Position numbers and translations under genes: made by a program. A DNA stretch of 64,000 nt, from contig CAXBIS010000001.1 of assembly GCA_963975885.1 (NCBI GenBank), positions 124,001-188,000 on the forward strand. The letters are read 5' to 3'. Positions 53,323 to 62,315 of the stretch are shown here, one piece after another. This DNA is from Pseudazoarcus sp963975885 (lineage in GTDB: Bacteria > Pseudomonadota > Gammaproteobacteria > Burkholderiales > Rhodocyclaceae). How positions within the stretch are numbered: position 1 is the stretch's first letter; every line of letters starts with the position of its first letter. A model generated the notes under the pieces. It worked only from the letters and a program-made list of their open reading frames with translations, was not told the origin of the DNA and did not search any database.

Positions 53323-54867
53323 TCAGAAGAACTTGACGTAGATCACCAGCAGGGTGGCCGCGGTGAAGAGCACGAAGCACAGCCAGGTGAAGTTGCGCAC
53401 CAGGGTGCCCGGGTAGTAGATCTTGTCGGTCTTCGGGATCACGTTCAGGCAGAACTTGAACATGTAGTAGAAGATCACCGGCGAGAACAGCAGGGTCATC
53501 GCGGATGCGATCAGCACCAGGAACACCGGACGCTCGAAGCCGTAGATGATGGCGGTCGAGGCGAGCAGCGAGTAGATGATCGTGATGCGATAGATGTTGT
53601 GCTCGGAGTACCACGCCTTCTTCGCCTGCGGGCTCGGGTCCTCGATGCCGGACAGGTCCGCGGTCTTGCGGAACAGGTTGCGGCAGCAGGCACCGACCAC
53701 GCGCGGCCAGCCGTCGAAGTAGTTGATCGCGGTCGAGTAGGTCGCGGCGAGCGCGCCGAGAATGAACACGTACATCATGCCCGGGCCGATGGAGTCGGTG
53801 AACATGCGCGCCAGTTCGCCCATCACGGCACGACCCTGCACCTCGCTCGGGTACAGGTACATCGCGGCCAGCATCATGAAGATCGACGCGATGATGAACG
53901 ACACCCAGTGGCCGAAGGCGAAGTCCATGTTGCCGATCTTGAACCAGCGGCGGCAGTACTCCTGCCCGTGCGGGCTGAGCTTGTTCACATGCACCGTCAG
54001 GTCTTCGGCGCGCGGGTTGAACGAGTCGAACTTGCCCGCCACTCCGTGCTCTTCGAGCGTCTTGCGCAGCATCGGCATGCCGGCCTTCTTGGCCTTGCCC
54101 CACTCGGACGACTGCAGTGCCACGTCCAGGCCGGTCGGCAGCAGACCCAGGAACGCGGCCAGAATCAGCAGCGAGCCCGGCGGGTAGTAGCCGAATTCGG
54201 GGTGCGGCATGATGAAGAAGCTGAAGTCGGACAGCGCCGGCGGGTTCCAGAAGAACACGAACAGCGTGGTCAGCACCAGCAGGATCACGAAGATCTTGGT
54301 GACCGTCTCCAGCGTCTTGTACTGGCCCGAGAGCACCAGGGCGCAGGCCGTGATGCCGACGAAAACGCCGTAGTGCCACAGCTCCAGGCCCCAGCCCATG
54401 TGCTCGCTGAAGAAGAAATACAGCACCGCCGCAGTCGCGACGACACGGCTGGCCTGACCCAGCGCGCACTGCGCGATGGTCACGAACAGCACATACCAGA
54501 TGGCCCATTTGCCCTTGGTCGTGCACATCGCGTCCATGACCGACTTGCCGGTGGCGTTGGTGAAGCGGAACGACATCTGGAAGCCGTAGTACTTCATGAC
54601 GTAGGCCAGGAGCACCGACCACAGCAGCGCGAAGCTGAACTGGCCGCCTGCGACCGGCGCCGTGACGAGGTGACTGGTACCGATACCGGTCATCATCAGC
54701 AGCAGGCCGGGGCCGAAGTGCTTGAACATGCTGATCGGCGACATGTCCGGCAGTTCGAGCTTCTCGATTTCCGGAATATGTACCGTCTTGCCGCCCGAGG
54801 CGCCGGCCTTGACCCCGTCACGAGGCATCGAGCCGGCGTCGAGGACGCCCTGATTGCTATCAGACAT
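53323..54867 (-). CDS. Nramp-related transporter with altered metal-site motifs
   Basis: 514 residues, about 11 membrane helices, LeuT-fold Nramp-like. Opens with a ~45-residue soluble tail, then FGPGLLLMMTGIGTSHLVTAP (helix 1): the DPGN motif of Mn/Fe transporters is replaced by GTSH at 63-66. Helix 6 has LLPTGLD where MPH is usual. A long soluble insert between helices 6 and 7 (about 255-320) is present. Substrate therefore uncertain; it may not carry Mn2+. Confidence 0.75.
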   Translation of the reverse strand: MSDSNQGVLDAGSMPRDGVKAGASGGKTVHIPEIEKLELPDMSPISMFKHFGPGLLLMMTGIGTSHLVTAPVAGGQFSFALLWSVLLAYVMKYYGFQMSFRFTNATGKSVMDAMCTTKGKWAIWYVLFVTIAQCALGQASRVVATAAVLYFFFSEHMGWGLELWHYGVFVGITACALVLSGQYKTLETVTKIFVILLVLTTLFVFFWNPPALSDFSFFIMPHPEFGYYPPGSLLILAAFLGLLPTGLDVALQSSEWGKAKKAGMPMLRKTLEEHGVAGKFDSFNPRAEDLTVHVNKLSPHGQEYCRRWFKIGNMDFAFGHWVSFIIASIFMMLAAMYLYPSEVQGRAVMGELARMFTDSIGPGMMYVFILGALAATYSTAINYFDGWPRVVGACCRNLFRKTADLSGIEDPSPQAKKAWYSEHNIYRITIIYSLLASTAIIYGFERPVFLVLIASAMTLLFSPVIFYYMFKFCLNVIPKTDKIYYPGTLVRNFTWLCFVLFTAATLLVIYVKFF

Positions 54868-55402
54868 AGGATTGACTCTCCATGCGAACCCACGCCGACG
54901 CCTTCCAAACGTCGGCGGGCCATGCGGTCGGCTCGGGTGGCCGACGCATCATGGTTGATTTACACGCGTGCTGACTGTGCCTGTGGCGCAGCCGATGGTT
55001 TTGTTGTTTTGTGGTCCTGCTCATTTTTCGAGCGGATGTGATCGGGCAAGCCCGATTCAGGTCGCCTCCCGGCGATCGCGGGCGGCGGGGCCGCCCAGGG
55101 ACTTCGACCGCGGCGGGGATCCCCCGCGCCGGTCGAGGCATGCTGCAGCTACGGCGTTGTGGCCGTTCAGACCCGGTCGTCACGTTGATTGCGCGTCGAC
55201 CGGAAAACTTCGTTACCGGGTCGCGAAGGTCTCGTCACCCGAAACGAGCGGATGCAATGGTGCCATAAAAGCTCTTGTTGGTTGTATCTATGTTGTTGTT
55301 TTTAAAACGAAGTTATTGGTCCATAAGTAAAATTGATGTTATCGTGCGAACACAACCACGAAAATCGCACGCCCGCTGGTTCCCGCCGCTGGCGTGAATC
55401 GC
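54868..55402. other. Long divergent intergenic region with an AT-rich core
   Basis: About 535 bp between the Nramp-like gene and the sigma-28 promoter. The middle (55260-55345) is AT-rich, e.g. TTGTTGTTTTTAAAACG, in contrast to the GC-rich flanks, and could hold the Nramp gene promoter or regulator sites. No yybP-ykoY or M-box riboswitch seen. No coding sequence with support. Confidence 0.4.
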
Positions 55403-55429
55403 TAAAGTTCGGGCCCGGGTTGCCGTAAG
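55403..55429 (+). promoter_or_regulatory. Sigma-28 (FliA) promoter for chemoreceptor gene
   Basis: TAAAGTTC - 11 bp - GCCGTAAG, close to the TAAAGTTT-N11-GCCGATAA consensus with exact spacing, 74 bp before the chemoreceptor start. This ties the receptor to the flagellar late-gene regulon. Confidence 0.8.
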
Positions 55430-55502
55430 CCGCGACATGAGGAGGCCGCAAACGTGCGTCGCCGCCAGTTCGGCTTGCCGCCGGAGTAAGGGGAGAAGAA
55501 AG

Positions 55503-57149
55503 ATGAACGTCGTCAACAACGCACCGATCCGGGTCAAGCTGCTCGTGCCGCTGGCGCTGATCACCGTCATGCTCATCGCGATCAGCATCATCGGCGTGAC
55601 GCGCCTGGGCCTGCTCAACGACAAGGTCGACGAGATGTCGAGCCGCTACATGGACGCGCAAAGCGCGCTGCTCGCCGCGGACCGCGACCTGCAGCAGGCG
55701 CTGGTGGCCGAGCGCAGCATCCTGTCGGTCGAGGCGGGTTCGGACTTCTTCGCGACCTTCGAAGCGGCGCACCGCGAGAACGTCGATCAGGCCTACGCCG
55801 GGGTGGCACGGTATGCCGAGCTGATGGGCGACGAGACGGCCGCCGCGGCGAGCACCGAATTCGCGCGCTTGGCCAAGGTGTGGGAAGAGACCTCGCTCGG
55901 CGTAATCGACACGATGCGCACCGGCACACTCTCCGATGCGGTGGCGGCAATGGCTTCCTCGGTCTACAAAGGCGAGCCGGAGTTCAACACCGCGCGCGAC
56001 ATCCTCGATGGCGAGCAGGAGCGTCTGGATGCAGTTCTCGATGCGTACAGCGAGGAGGCGGAATTCGCCTACGAGAGCGCCTTCGCGATGTTGGTCGCAG
56101 CCTCGCTGATCGGCATCGTGATCTGCGTCCTCGTCGGCGCCTTCCTGCCGGGCACCATTGCCCGCCCGATCCGCGAGATCAGTCGCGTACTCTCCGAACT
56201 GGCCACCGGCAACGGCGACCTGACGCGCCGTATGCCCGATACGCGCAAGGACGAGATCGGCGAGCTGGCGCGCTACTTCAACCACTTCATGGACAACCTG
56301 CAGACGCTGGTGCGTCAGGTTTCGGAGTGCTCCGATCAGGTGTCGTCGGCCTCGTCCGAACTGTCGGCGACCGCCACCGGTGTGGCCAACAGCTCGCAGG
56401 CGCAGAGCGAGTCTGCCGCCTCGACCGCCGCCGCAGTGGAAGAAATCACCGTGTCGATCTCGTCGGTCGCGCAGGGCGCCGAGGAAGTGCTGACGCTCTC
56501 GCGCGAGGGCATGCAGCTCACCGGCAACAGCAACCGCGGCCTCAAGGACCTGCTGCGCGAGGTCGGGCGTGTCGAGAACGCCGTCAAGGAGATCGCCGCC
56601 GCGGTCCAGGAGTTCGTGCGCAGCAGCCAGGCCATCACCAACATGACCAAGCAGGTCAAGGACATGGCCGACCAGACCAATTTGCTCGCGCTCAACGCAG
56701 CCATCGAGGCAGCGCGGGCCGGTGAGCACGGTCGCGGCTTCGCGGTGGTCGCCGATGAGGTGCGCAAGCTTGCCGAGAAGTCCGGCCATGCCGCGAGCGA
56801 GATCGACGTGGTCACGCGCACGCTGGGCGAACAGTCCGAAGGCGTCGAAAAGAGCATCGAACTGGGGCTGACTTCGCTCGCCTCCAGCCAGGAGCAGGTC
56901 GCGCGCGTGGTCGAGTTGCTCGAGGAAGCCACCAGCACGGTCGAGCGCGCGGTCGGCGGCGTCGGTGAGATCACTTCGTCGGTCAAGGAGCAGACCGCCG
57001 CTTCCAACGACATCGCGCGCAACGTCGAGAGCATCGCGCAGATGGCCGAGCAGAACAGCGAAGCCGTGCGCGAAACCTCCGAGGCCGCCCACCACCTCGA
57101 GAACCTTGCCGCGACGCTGCGCACGCTGGTTGGTCGCTTCCGCGTCTGA
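55503..57149 (+). CDS. Methyl-accepting chemotaxis protein (4HB_MCP type)
   Basis: 548 residues. Membrane helix 1 (about 14-33), periplasmic four-helix bundle (34-190), membrane helix 2 (about 194-215), HAMP domain with IARPIREISRVLSELATGNGDLTRR, then the signalling domain with the hairpin tip QVKDMADQTNLLALNAAIEAARAGE (two short parts) and DEVRKLAEKS. Ligand unknown. Start after AAGGGGAG; sigma-28 promoter upstream. Confidence 0.95.
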   Translation: MNVVNNAPIRVKLLVPLALITVMLIAISIIGVTRLGLLNDKVDEMSSRYMDAQSALLAADRDLQQALVAERSILSVEAGSDFFATFEAAHRENVDQAYAGVARYAELMGDETAAAASTEFARLAKVWEETSLGVIDTMRTGTLSDAVAAMASSVYKGEPEFNTARDILDGEQERLDAVLDAYSEEAEFAYESAFAMLVAASLIGIVICVLVGAFLPGTIARPIREISRVLSELATGNGDLTRRMPDTRKDEIGELARYFNHFMDNLQTLVRQVSECSDQVSSASSELSATATGVANSSQAQSESAASTAAAVEEITVSISSVAQGAEEVLTLSREGMQLTGNSNRGLKDLLREVGRVENAVKEIAAAVQEFVRSSQAITNMTKQVKDMADQTNLLALNAAIEAARAGEHGRGFAVVADEVRKLAEKSGHAASEIDVVTRTLGEQSEGVEKSIELGLTSLASSQEQVARVVELLEEATSTVERAVGGVGEITSSVKEQTAASNDIARNVESIAQMAEQNSEAVRETSEAAHHLENLAATLRTLVGRFRV

Positions 57150-57173
57150 GCGTGTCGCCTGACTTTGGCCGGT

Positions 57174-57204
57174 ACGGCCCGCAGCCTGAGCTGCGGGCCG
57201 TTTT
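57174..57204 (+). terminator. Rho-independent terminator
   Basis: ACGGCCCGCAG - CCTGAG - CTGCGGGCCGT followed by TTT, ending the chemoreceptor transcript. Confidence 0.9.
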
Positions 57205-57288
57205 CACATCCGCTCGCGGCGTTGCCGCGCGGCGGCACGCGCTCTGATAGGATGGCGCGCTGGACTCCAAAGGCGCGCCCTTCACTCC

Positions 57289-58494
57289 ATGTCTGACATT
57301 CTCGCTTCCGAACCCCATCGCGTGGTGCGCGTCGGGGAGGTTGAAATCGTGCTGCTTGGCACGGCCCATGTTTCGCCGGCCAGCGTAGAGGCCGTACGCG
57401 CGCTGCTGGCAACCGGCGAATACGACGCTGTCGCGGTCGAGTTGTGCGCGAGCCGTCAGCGCGCCATGTTCGACCCGGACGCGATGAGCCGGCTGGATCT
57501 GTTCAGCGTCATGAAGAACCGCCAGGTGGCGATGGTCGCGGCCAGTCTCGCGCTGGGCGCCTACCAGATGCGCATCGCCGAGCAGTACGGCATCGAGCCC
57601 GGCGCCGAGCTGCGCGCGGCCATCGACGGTGCCATCGACGGCGGCCTGCCGCTGGCGCTGATCGACCGCGACATCGGCCTGACGCTGCGCCGCACCTATG
57701 CGTCGGTGCCGTGGTGGCGGCGCATGGAGCTGGTGGGAGGGCTGCTCTCGAGCGTGCTCTCGCGCGAAAAGATCGAGGAGTCCGAGATCGAGCGGCTCAA
57801 GCAGGGCGACATGCTCGAGTCGACCTTCGCCGAGTTCGCCGAGCAGTCCGAAACGCTCTACCGTCCGGTCATCGAGGAACGTGACCGCTACATGGCGGCG
57901 AGCCTGCGCCGCTTTGCCGAGGAGCGTGGCGCCGGGCGCGTGCTGGCCGTGGTCGGCGCCGGCCACCTTGCCGGCATCGAGCGCTACCTGTCCGATACCC
58001 AGCCACCTGCCGAGACGCTTGCCGAACTCGAGCAGGCGCCGCCGCGCCCGCGCTGGCCCAAGGTGCTGCCGTGGGTCATCGTCGCGGTGATCATCGTGGG
58101 CTTCGTCATCGGTTTCTCGCGCAACACCGACATCGGCCTGCAGATGGTCGCCGACTGGGTACTGATCAACGGTGGGCTGGCCGCCATCGGCGGCGCGCTG
58201 GCGCTGGCGCACCCGCTCACCATTCTCACCGCGGCCGTGGGTGCGCCGCTGACCTCGCTCAACCCGACCATCGGTATCGGCTTCGTTGCGGCCGCCGTCG
58301 AGATCTTCCTGCGCAAGCCGCAGGTCGGCGACTTCGCGACCTTGCGCCGCGACGTCATGCACTGGAAGGGCTGGTGGCACAACCGTGTCTCGCGCGTGCT
58401 GCTGGTCTTCCTGCTGACCACGCTGGGCTCGGCCATCGGCACCTACGTCGGTGGCGCCAAGGTGTTCGGTCATCTGTTCGGCGACGGCGGCTGA
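57289..58494 (+). CDS. TraB-family membrane protein
   Basis: 401 residues. The N-terminal ~240 residues are the TraB/GumN-type domain: LLGTAHVSPAS (GTAH motif), AVAVELCASRQRAM, ALIDRDIGLTLRR and VVGAGHLAGI (second GxxH). The C-terminal ~160 residues hold three or four membrane helices, as in bacterial/archaeal relatives of eukaryotic TRABD. A protease-like or metal-binding role is proposed for the family but not proven. Monocistronic. Confidence 0.88.
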   Translation: MSDILASEPHRVVRVGEVEIVLLGTAHVSPASVEAVRALLATGEYDAVAVELCASRQRAMFDPDAMSRLDLFSVMKNRQVAMVAASLALGAYQMRIAEQYGIEPGAELRAAIDGAIDGGLPLALIDRDIGLTLRRTYASVPWWRRMELVGGLLSSVLSREKIEESEIERLKQGDMLESTFAEFAEQSETLYRPVIEERDRYMAASLRRFAEERGAGRVLAVVGAGHLAGIERYLSDTQPPAETLAELEQAPPRPRWPKVLPWVIVAVIIVGFVIGFSRNTDIGLQMVADWVLINGGLAAIGGALALAHPLTILTAAVGAPLTSLNPTIGIGFVAAAVEIFLRKPQVGDFATLRRDVMHWKGWWHNRVSRVLLVFLLTTLGSAIGTYVGGAKVFGHLFGDGG

Positions 58495-58519
58495 GCCCGC
58501 TTCGGCCCGGCCGACCGAA

Positions 58520-61500
58520 CTAGACCCCTGACGACGACGGGGTGTACAGCGCCGTTTCGAATTCGGCCAGGGCGCAAGGTCGGCCGAACAGATAGCCCTG
58601 GAACAGACCGCAACCGATGTGTTTGAGTGCCGTGCGCTGCGATTCGGTCTCCACGCCTTCGGCGACGACTTCCAGGCCGATGGCGTTGGCCAGCGCGATC
58701 ACCGATTGCGCGATGGCCGCGTCCTTGGGCGTGTCGAGGATGCCACGCACGAAGCTCTGGTCGATCTTGATCTGGTCGAGGGGCAGGTTCTTCAGATAGG
58801 ACAGCGACGAGAAACCGGTGCCGAAATCGTCGAGCGACAGTTGCAGCCCGAGCGCCTTGAGTTCGTGCAGCTTCTCGGCCACACCGACGATGTCGTCGGC
58901 GAGCACGCTTTCGGTGATCTCGAGCTTCAGGCGCGCGGGATTGGCCCCTGTGCGCGCGAGGATCGCGGCGAAGCTCTCGATGAGTGTGTCATTGCGGAAC
59001 TGGCCCACGCTCACATTGACCGACAGCGTCAGCGGCGCGGTGGTGGCGTGTCCGCTCCAGCGTGCGAGACACGTGCATGCGGCCTCGAACACATCGAATC
59101 CGATGGGCACGATCAGACCCGTTTCCTCGGCCAGCGGGATGAAGGTCGCCGGCGGAATCAGGCCGCGTTCGGGGTGCTTCCAGCGCAACAGGATCTCCGC
59201 GCCGACGGGGTGTCGCTGCGCGTCGACCTGTATCTGGAAGTAGGGAACCAGTTCCCCATTGCGCATCGCGCGGCGCAGTTCGTTGTCCAGCCGCGCGCGT
59301 TCCTCGACCGAAACCTGCATCAGCGGATCGAAGAAGCGGATCGAGTTGTTGCCCGCGGATTTGGCCTCGTACATCGCCAGATCAGCCTGCTTGAGCAGGA
59401 TGTCGATGGACGTCGAATCGCCGTCGATCAGCGTCACGCCGATGCTGCCGCTGCTGTAGTGCTCCACCCCGTCGAGCATGAAGGCGGTGTTGAGCGCGCG
59501 CTGGACCTTTTCCGCGATCACTTCCGTCTGGTTGGCTGCTTCGGCGGCTTCCGCGCTCAGGTCCTCGATCAGGACGACGAACTCGTCGCCACCGATACGT
59601 GCCACCGTGTCGTCACCGCGCACGCAGTGCGTGAGCCGCTGAGCGGCCTGCTTGAGCAGTTCGTCGCCCTTGTCGTGGCCGGCACTGTCATTGAGCGTCT
59701 TGAAGTTGTCCAGATCAATGAAGAGCAGGGCTGCGCGGTCGTGCTTGCGCCGGATGCCTGCGAGCGTCTGGCCCAGGCGGTCGACCAACAGACGGCGGTT
59801 GGGCAGCCCGGTGAGTACGTCGTAGAAGGCGAGCTGGTGGATCTGCGCCTCGGCGGCCTTGCGTTCGGTGATGTCGCGCATCATGCCGACGAAGGAGGTC
59901 ATGCCGTCACGCACGAACTCGGAAACGCGCAGTTCCAGTGGGAACAGGTCGCCGTCGCTGCGCCGCCCTTCCAGCTCGCGGCCTTTGCCGATGACGTGCG
60001 CTTCGTGGATCTTCAGGTACTGCGCGATATAGTCGTCGTGTCGCGATTTGTGCGGCTCGGGCATGAGCATCGCCACGTTCTGGCCCAGCACCTGCGCGGC
60101 CGAGTAGCCGAACATGCGTTCGGCCGCCGGGTTGAACGATTCGATACGGCCGTGGGCGTCGATGGTGACGATGGCGTCGAGAATGTTGTCGACGATCGCG
60201 CGCATCTGCTTGGAGCGCTCGCCCAGCGCGCGCTTGGTCGATACTTGGGTGGTGATGTCCGAGATCGACAGCACGAAGCGCAGCCCCTCGCCGCCTTCCG
60301 CTTCCAGGCGAGTGCCGTTGACTGACAGGATGATGCGCTGGCCGTCGTCGAACTCGATCATGTGGCGAAAATCGTGGATCGGCGCATCGGCCCGTGACAG
60401 TTGGGTGTGCGGCAACTCGTCGGGCGCGAGCAGCCTGCCGTCGAGGTCCATGATGCGGCAGTCCGCACAGGCATAGCTGCGCCCCACCACGTCCTTGCGC
60501 TCGGGCGAGAGGATGCGCGAAGCGGCCTCGTTGGCGAAGACGATGATGCCCGTCTCGTCGAGCACCGTGATGGCCGACACGCTGGTCCGGAGCACCTCGG
60601 CGAGAAACTGCTGTTCGGAGGCCAGACGCGATTCCAGGCCACGCCGTTCGCTGATGTCCATGTGCGTGCCAAGCATCAGCCCCGGTGCGCCGTCATCGAG
60701 CCGCGACACCAGGCTGCCGCGCGTGTTGATCCACACCCAGTGGCCGTCCTTGTGGCGCATGCGGATGTCTTCGTCGTAGTAGTCGAGCTTGCCCGCGAAA
60801 TGACGACGCTTGCTCTCCAGGCAGCGGGCCAGATCGTCCGGGTGCGTCAGTCGCTCCCAGGTCTGGAAGGTCACCGGCCACAGCTCGTCGCGCGTGTATC
60901 CGATCAGGTCGAGCCAGGTATCGTTGGCCTCGAACGCGTCGGTGCTGGCGTTCCACTGCCAGATGCCGATGCGGTTGGCGTCGGCCACGGCATTGAGCAA
61001 TTGCCCTGAGCGTCCCAGCCGCTCCTCGGCTTGCTTGTGCTGCGTGATGTCGGTCTCGATGGCGATGTAGCCCTTCAGAGCGCCTGCATCATCGCGCAGG
61101 GGACTGCAGGAAATGCGAATCCAGTAGGGACGTGCCTCGCGCGTGTAATTGACAAGCTCGACATCGAAGGGGCGCCGCTCGCGCAACGCCTCGCGCATCT
61201 GCACGACCACCGCAGGGTCGGTATCGGGGCCTTGCAGCACATGGCCCGGAACCTTGCCGCGCATCTCGTCCAGCGTGTAGCCGGTGATGCGCGTGAACGA
61301 TTCGTTGAGCCACTCCACCCGTCCGCGCGTATCGGTGATCATCACCCCGTTGGTGGTCTGGCGTGCGACCTCGGCCAGACGCTGATGCTCGGTGGCGCGT
61401 TGACGCTCCAGTGTCACGTTGCGCGCAATGACCAGCGCCTCGTCGTCACCGAGCGGGCACAGGCGCGCCTCGAAGGTGCGCACGCCGTCGGGAAACGTCA

Positions 61501-62248
61501 ATTCGTACTCGAAACGCGCCTCTTCCCCGGTACGAAAGATCTCGTTCAGATGCGAGCACATCTGGTTGGCAAGCGCGGTGGGCAGGATCTCGCCGACGTG
61601 GCGGCCGACCACTTCCTCGCGTGGTCGCAACAGGTCCTCGTGGTGCAGACACTCGACGAAGGCACCGAGCCGGCTGACCACGAAGACCATGTCCGGAAAG
61701 GCTGCGAGCAAGGCATGCGAGCGTCGCTGGCTCGCGGCCAGTTGCTGGCGCAGGCGCTCGGAACGTGCTTCGTTGATTTCCTGCTCGACCAGCGCCGCAT
61801 AGTCGAGCAGGACGTCGCGCTCGGCTGCGCTGAGCGTACGCGCAGCCGTATCGATCAGGCACAGTGTGCCCAGCTTGTAGCCGTCCGGCGTCGACAGCGG
61901 TGCGCCGGCATAGAAGCGAATGTGCGGATCGCCGGTGACCAGGGGGTTTTCGGCGAAACGCTGGTCGGCCGTGGCGTCGGGGATCTCGAAGATTCCGTCA
62001 GCGAGGATGGCGTGTCCGCAGAAAGACACCTCGCGCGACGTCTCGGCAGCCTGCAGCCCCTGGCGGGACTTGAACCATTGGCGCGTCACATCGATCAGCG
62101 AGACCAGGCAGATCGCTACACCGAAATGTGCCTGGGCGAGTCTCGTGATGCGATCGAAGCGCTCTTCGGTCGGCGTATCGAGAAGACTGGCGCGATAGAG
62201 CGCCTCGATGCGCTCGACTTCGTTGTGCGGATGATCCGGTGACTGCAT
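58520..62248 (-). CDS. GAF-PAS(x5)-GGDEF-EAL c-di-GMP signalling protein with FixL-like PAS
   Basis: 1242 residues, no membrane helices. GAF about 15-170, then five PAS domains, GGDEF with RIGGDEF (884-890), EAL with Glu1018 in AEILLRW (EIL variant), SVNVS, EITES, DDFGTGFSSLSYL, KIDQSFV, AEGVET. The GGDEF and EAL catalytic residues look complete, so it may be bifunctional. The fifth PAS (about 690-800) has SRHDDYI and VIGKGRELEG: His737 and Arg757 are 20 apart, as His200 and Arg220 are in FixL. Heme and oxygen binding is inference. Confidence 0.92.
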   Translation of the reverse strand: MQSPDHPHNEVERIEALYRASLLDTPTEERFDRITRLAQAHFGVAICLVSLIDVTRQWFKSRQGLQAAETSREVSFCGHAILADGIFEIPDATADQRFAENPLVTGDPHIRFYAGAPLSTPDGYKLGTLCLIDTAARTLSAAERDVLLDYAALVEQEINEARSERLRQQLAASQRRSHALLAAFPDMVFVVSRLGAFVECLHHEDLLRPREEVVGRHVGEILPTALANQMCSHLNEIFRTGEEARFEYELTFPDGVRTFEARLCPLGDDEALVIARNVTLERQRATEHQRLAEVARQTTNGVMITDTRGRVEWLNESFTRITGYTLDEMRGKVPGHVLQGPDTDPAVVVQMREALRERRPFDVELVNYTREARPYWIRISCSPLRDDAGALKGYIAIETDITQHKQAEERLGRSGQLLNAVADANRIGIWQWNASTDAFEANDTWLDLIGYTRDELWPVTFQTWERLTHPDDLARCLESKRRHFAGKLDYYDEDIRMRHKDGHWVWINTRGSLVSRLDDGAPGLMLGTHMDISERRGLESRLASEQQFLAEVLRTSVSAITVLDETGIIVFANEAASRILSPERKDVVGRSYACADCRIMDLDGRLLAPDELPHTQLSRADAPIHDFRHMIEFDDGQRIILSVNGTRLEAEGGEGLRFVLSISDITTQVSTKRALGERSKQMRAIVDNILDAIVTIDAHGRIESFNPAAERMFGYSAAQVLGQNVAMLMPEPHKSRHDDYIAQYLKIHEAHVIGKGRELEGRRSDGDLFPLELRVSEFVRDGMTSFVGMMRDITERKAAEAQIHQLAFYDVLTGLPNRRLLVDRLGQTLAGIRRKHDRAALLFIDLDNFKTLNDSAGHDKGDELLKQAAQRLTHCVRGDDTVARIGGDEFVVLIEDLSAEAAEAANQTEVIAEKVQRALNTAFMLDGVEHYSSGSIGVTLIDGDSTSIDILLKQADLAMYEAKSAGNNSIRFFDPLMQVSVEERARLDNELRRAMRNGELVPYFQIQVDAQRHPVGAEILLRWKHPERGLIPPATFIPLAEETGLIVPIGFDVFEAACTCLARWSGHATTAPLTLSVNVSVGQFRNDTLIESFAAILARTGANPARLKLEITESVLADDIVGVAEKLHELKALGLQLSLDDFGTGFSSLSYLKNLPLDQIKIDQSFVRGILDTPKDAAIAQSVIALANAIGLEVVAEGVETESQRTALKHIGCGLFQGYLFGRPCALAEFETALYTPSSSGV

Positions 62249-62315
62249 CGGTGGTGCCCCAGACGCGACGGACGATCGGACCCACCGGGCGTTCGTCCGA
62301 GCGGGTGGAGCAGTC

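Noticed and set aside
54868..55402. Mn-sensing riboswitch before the Nramp-like gene
   Set aside because: No yybP-ykoY conserved loops are present.
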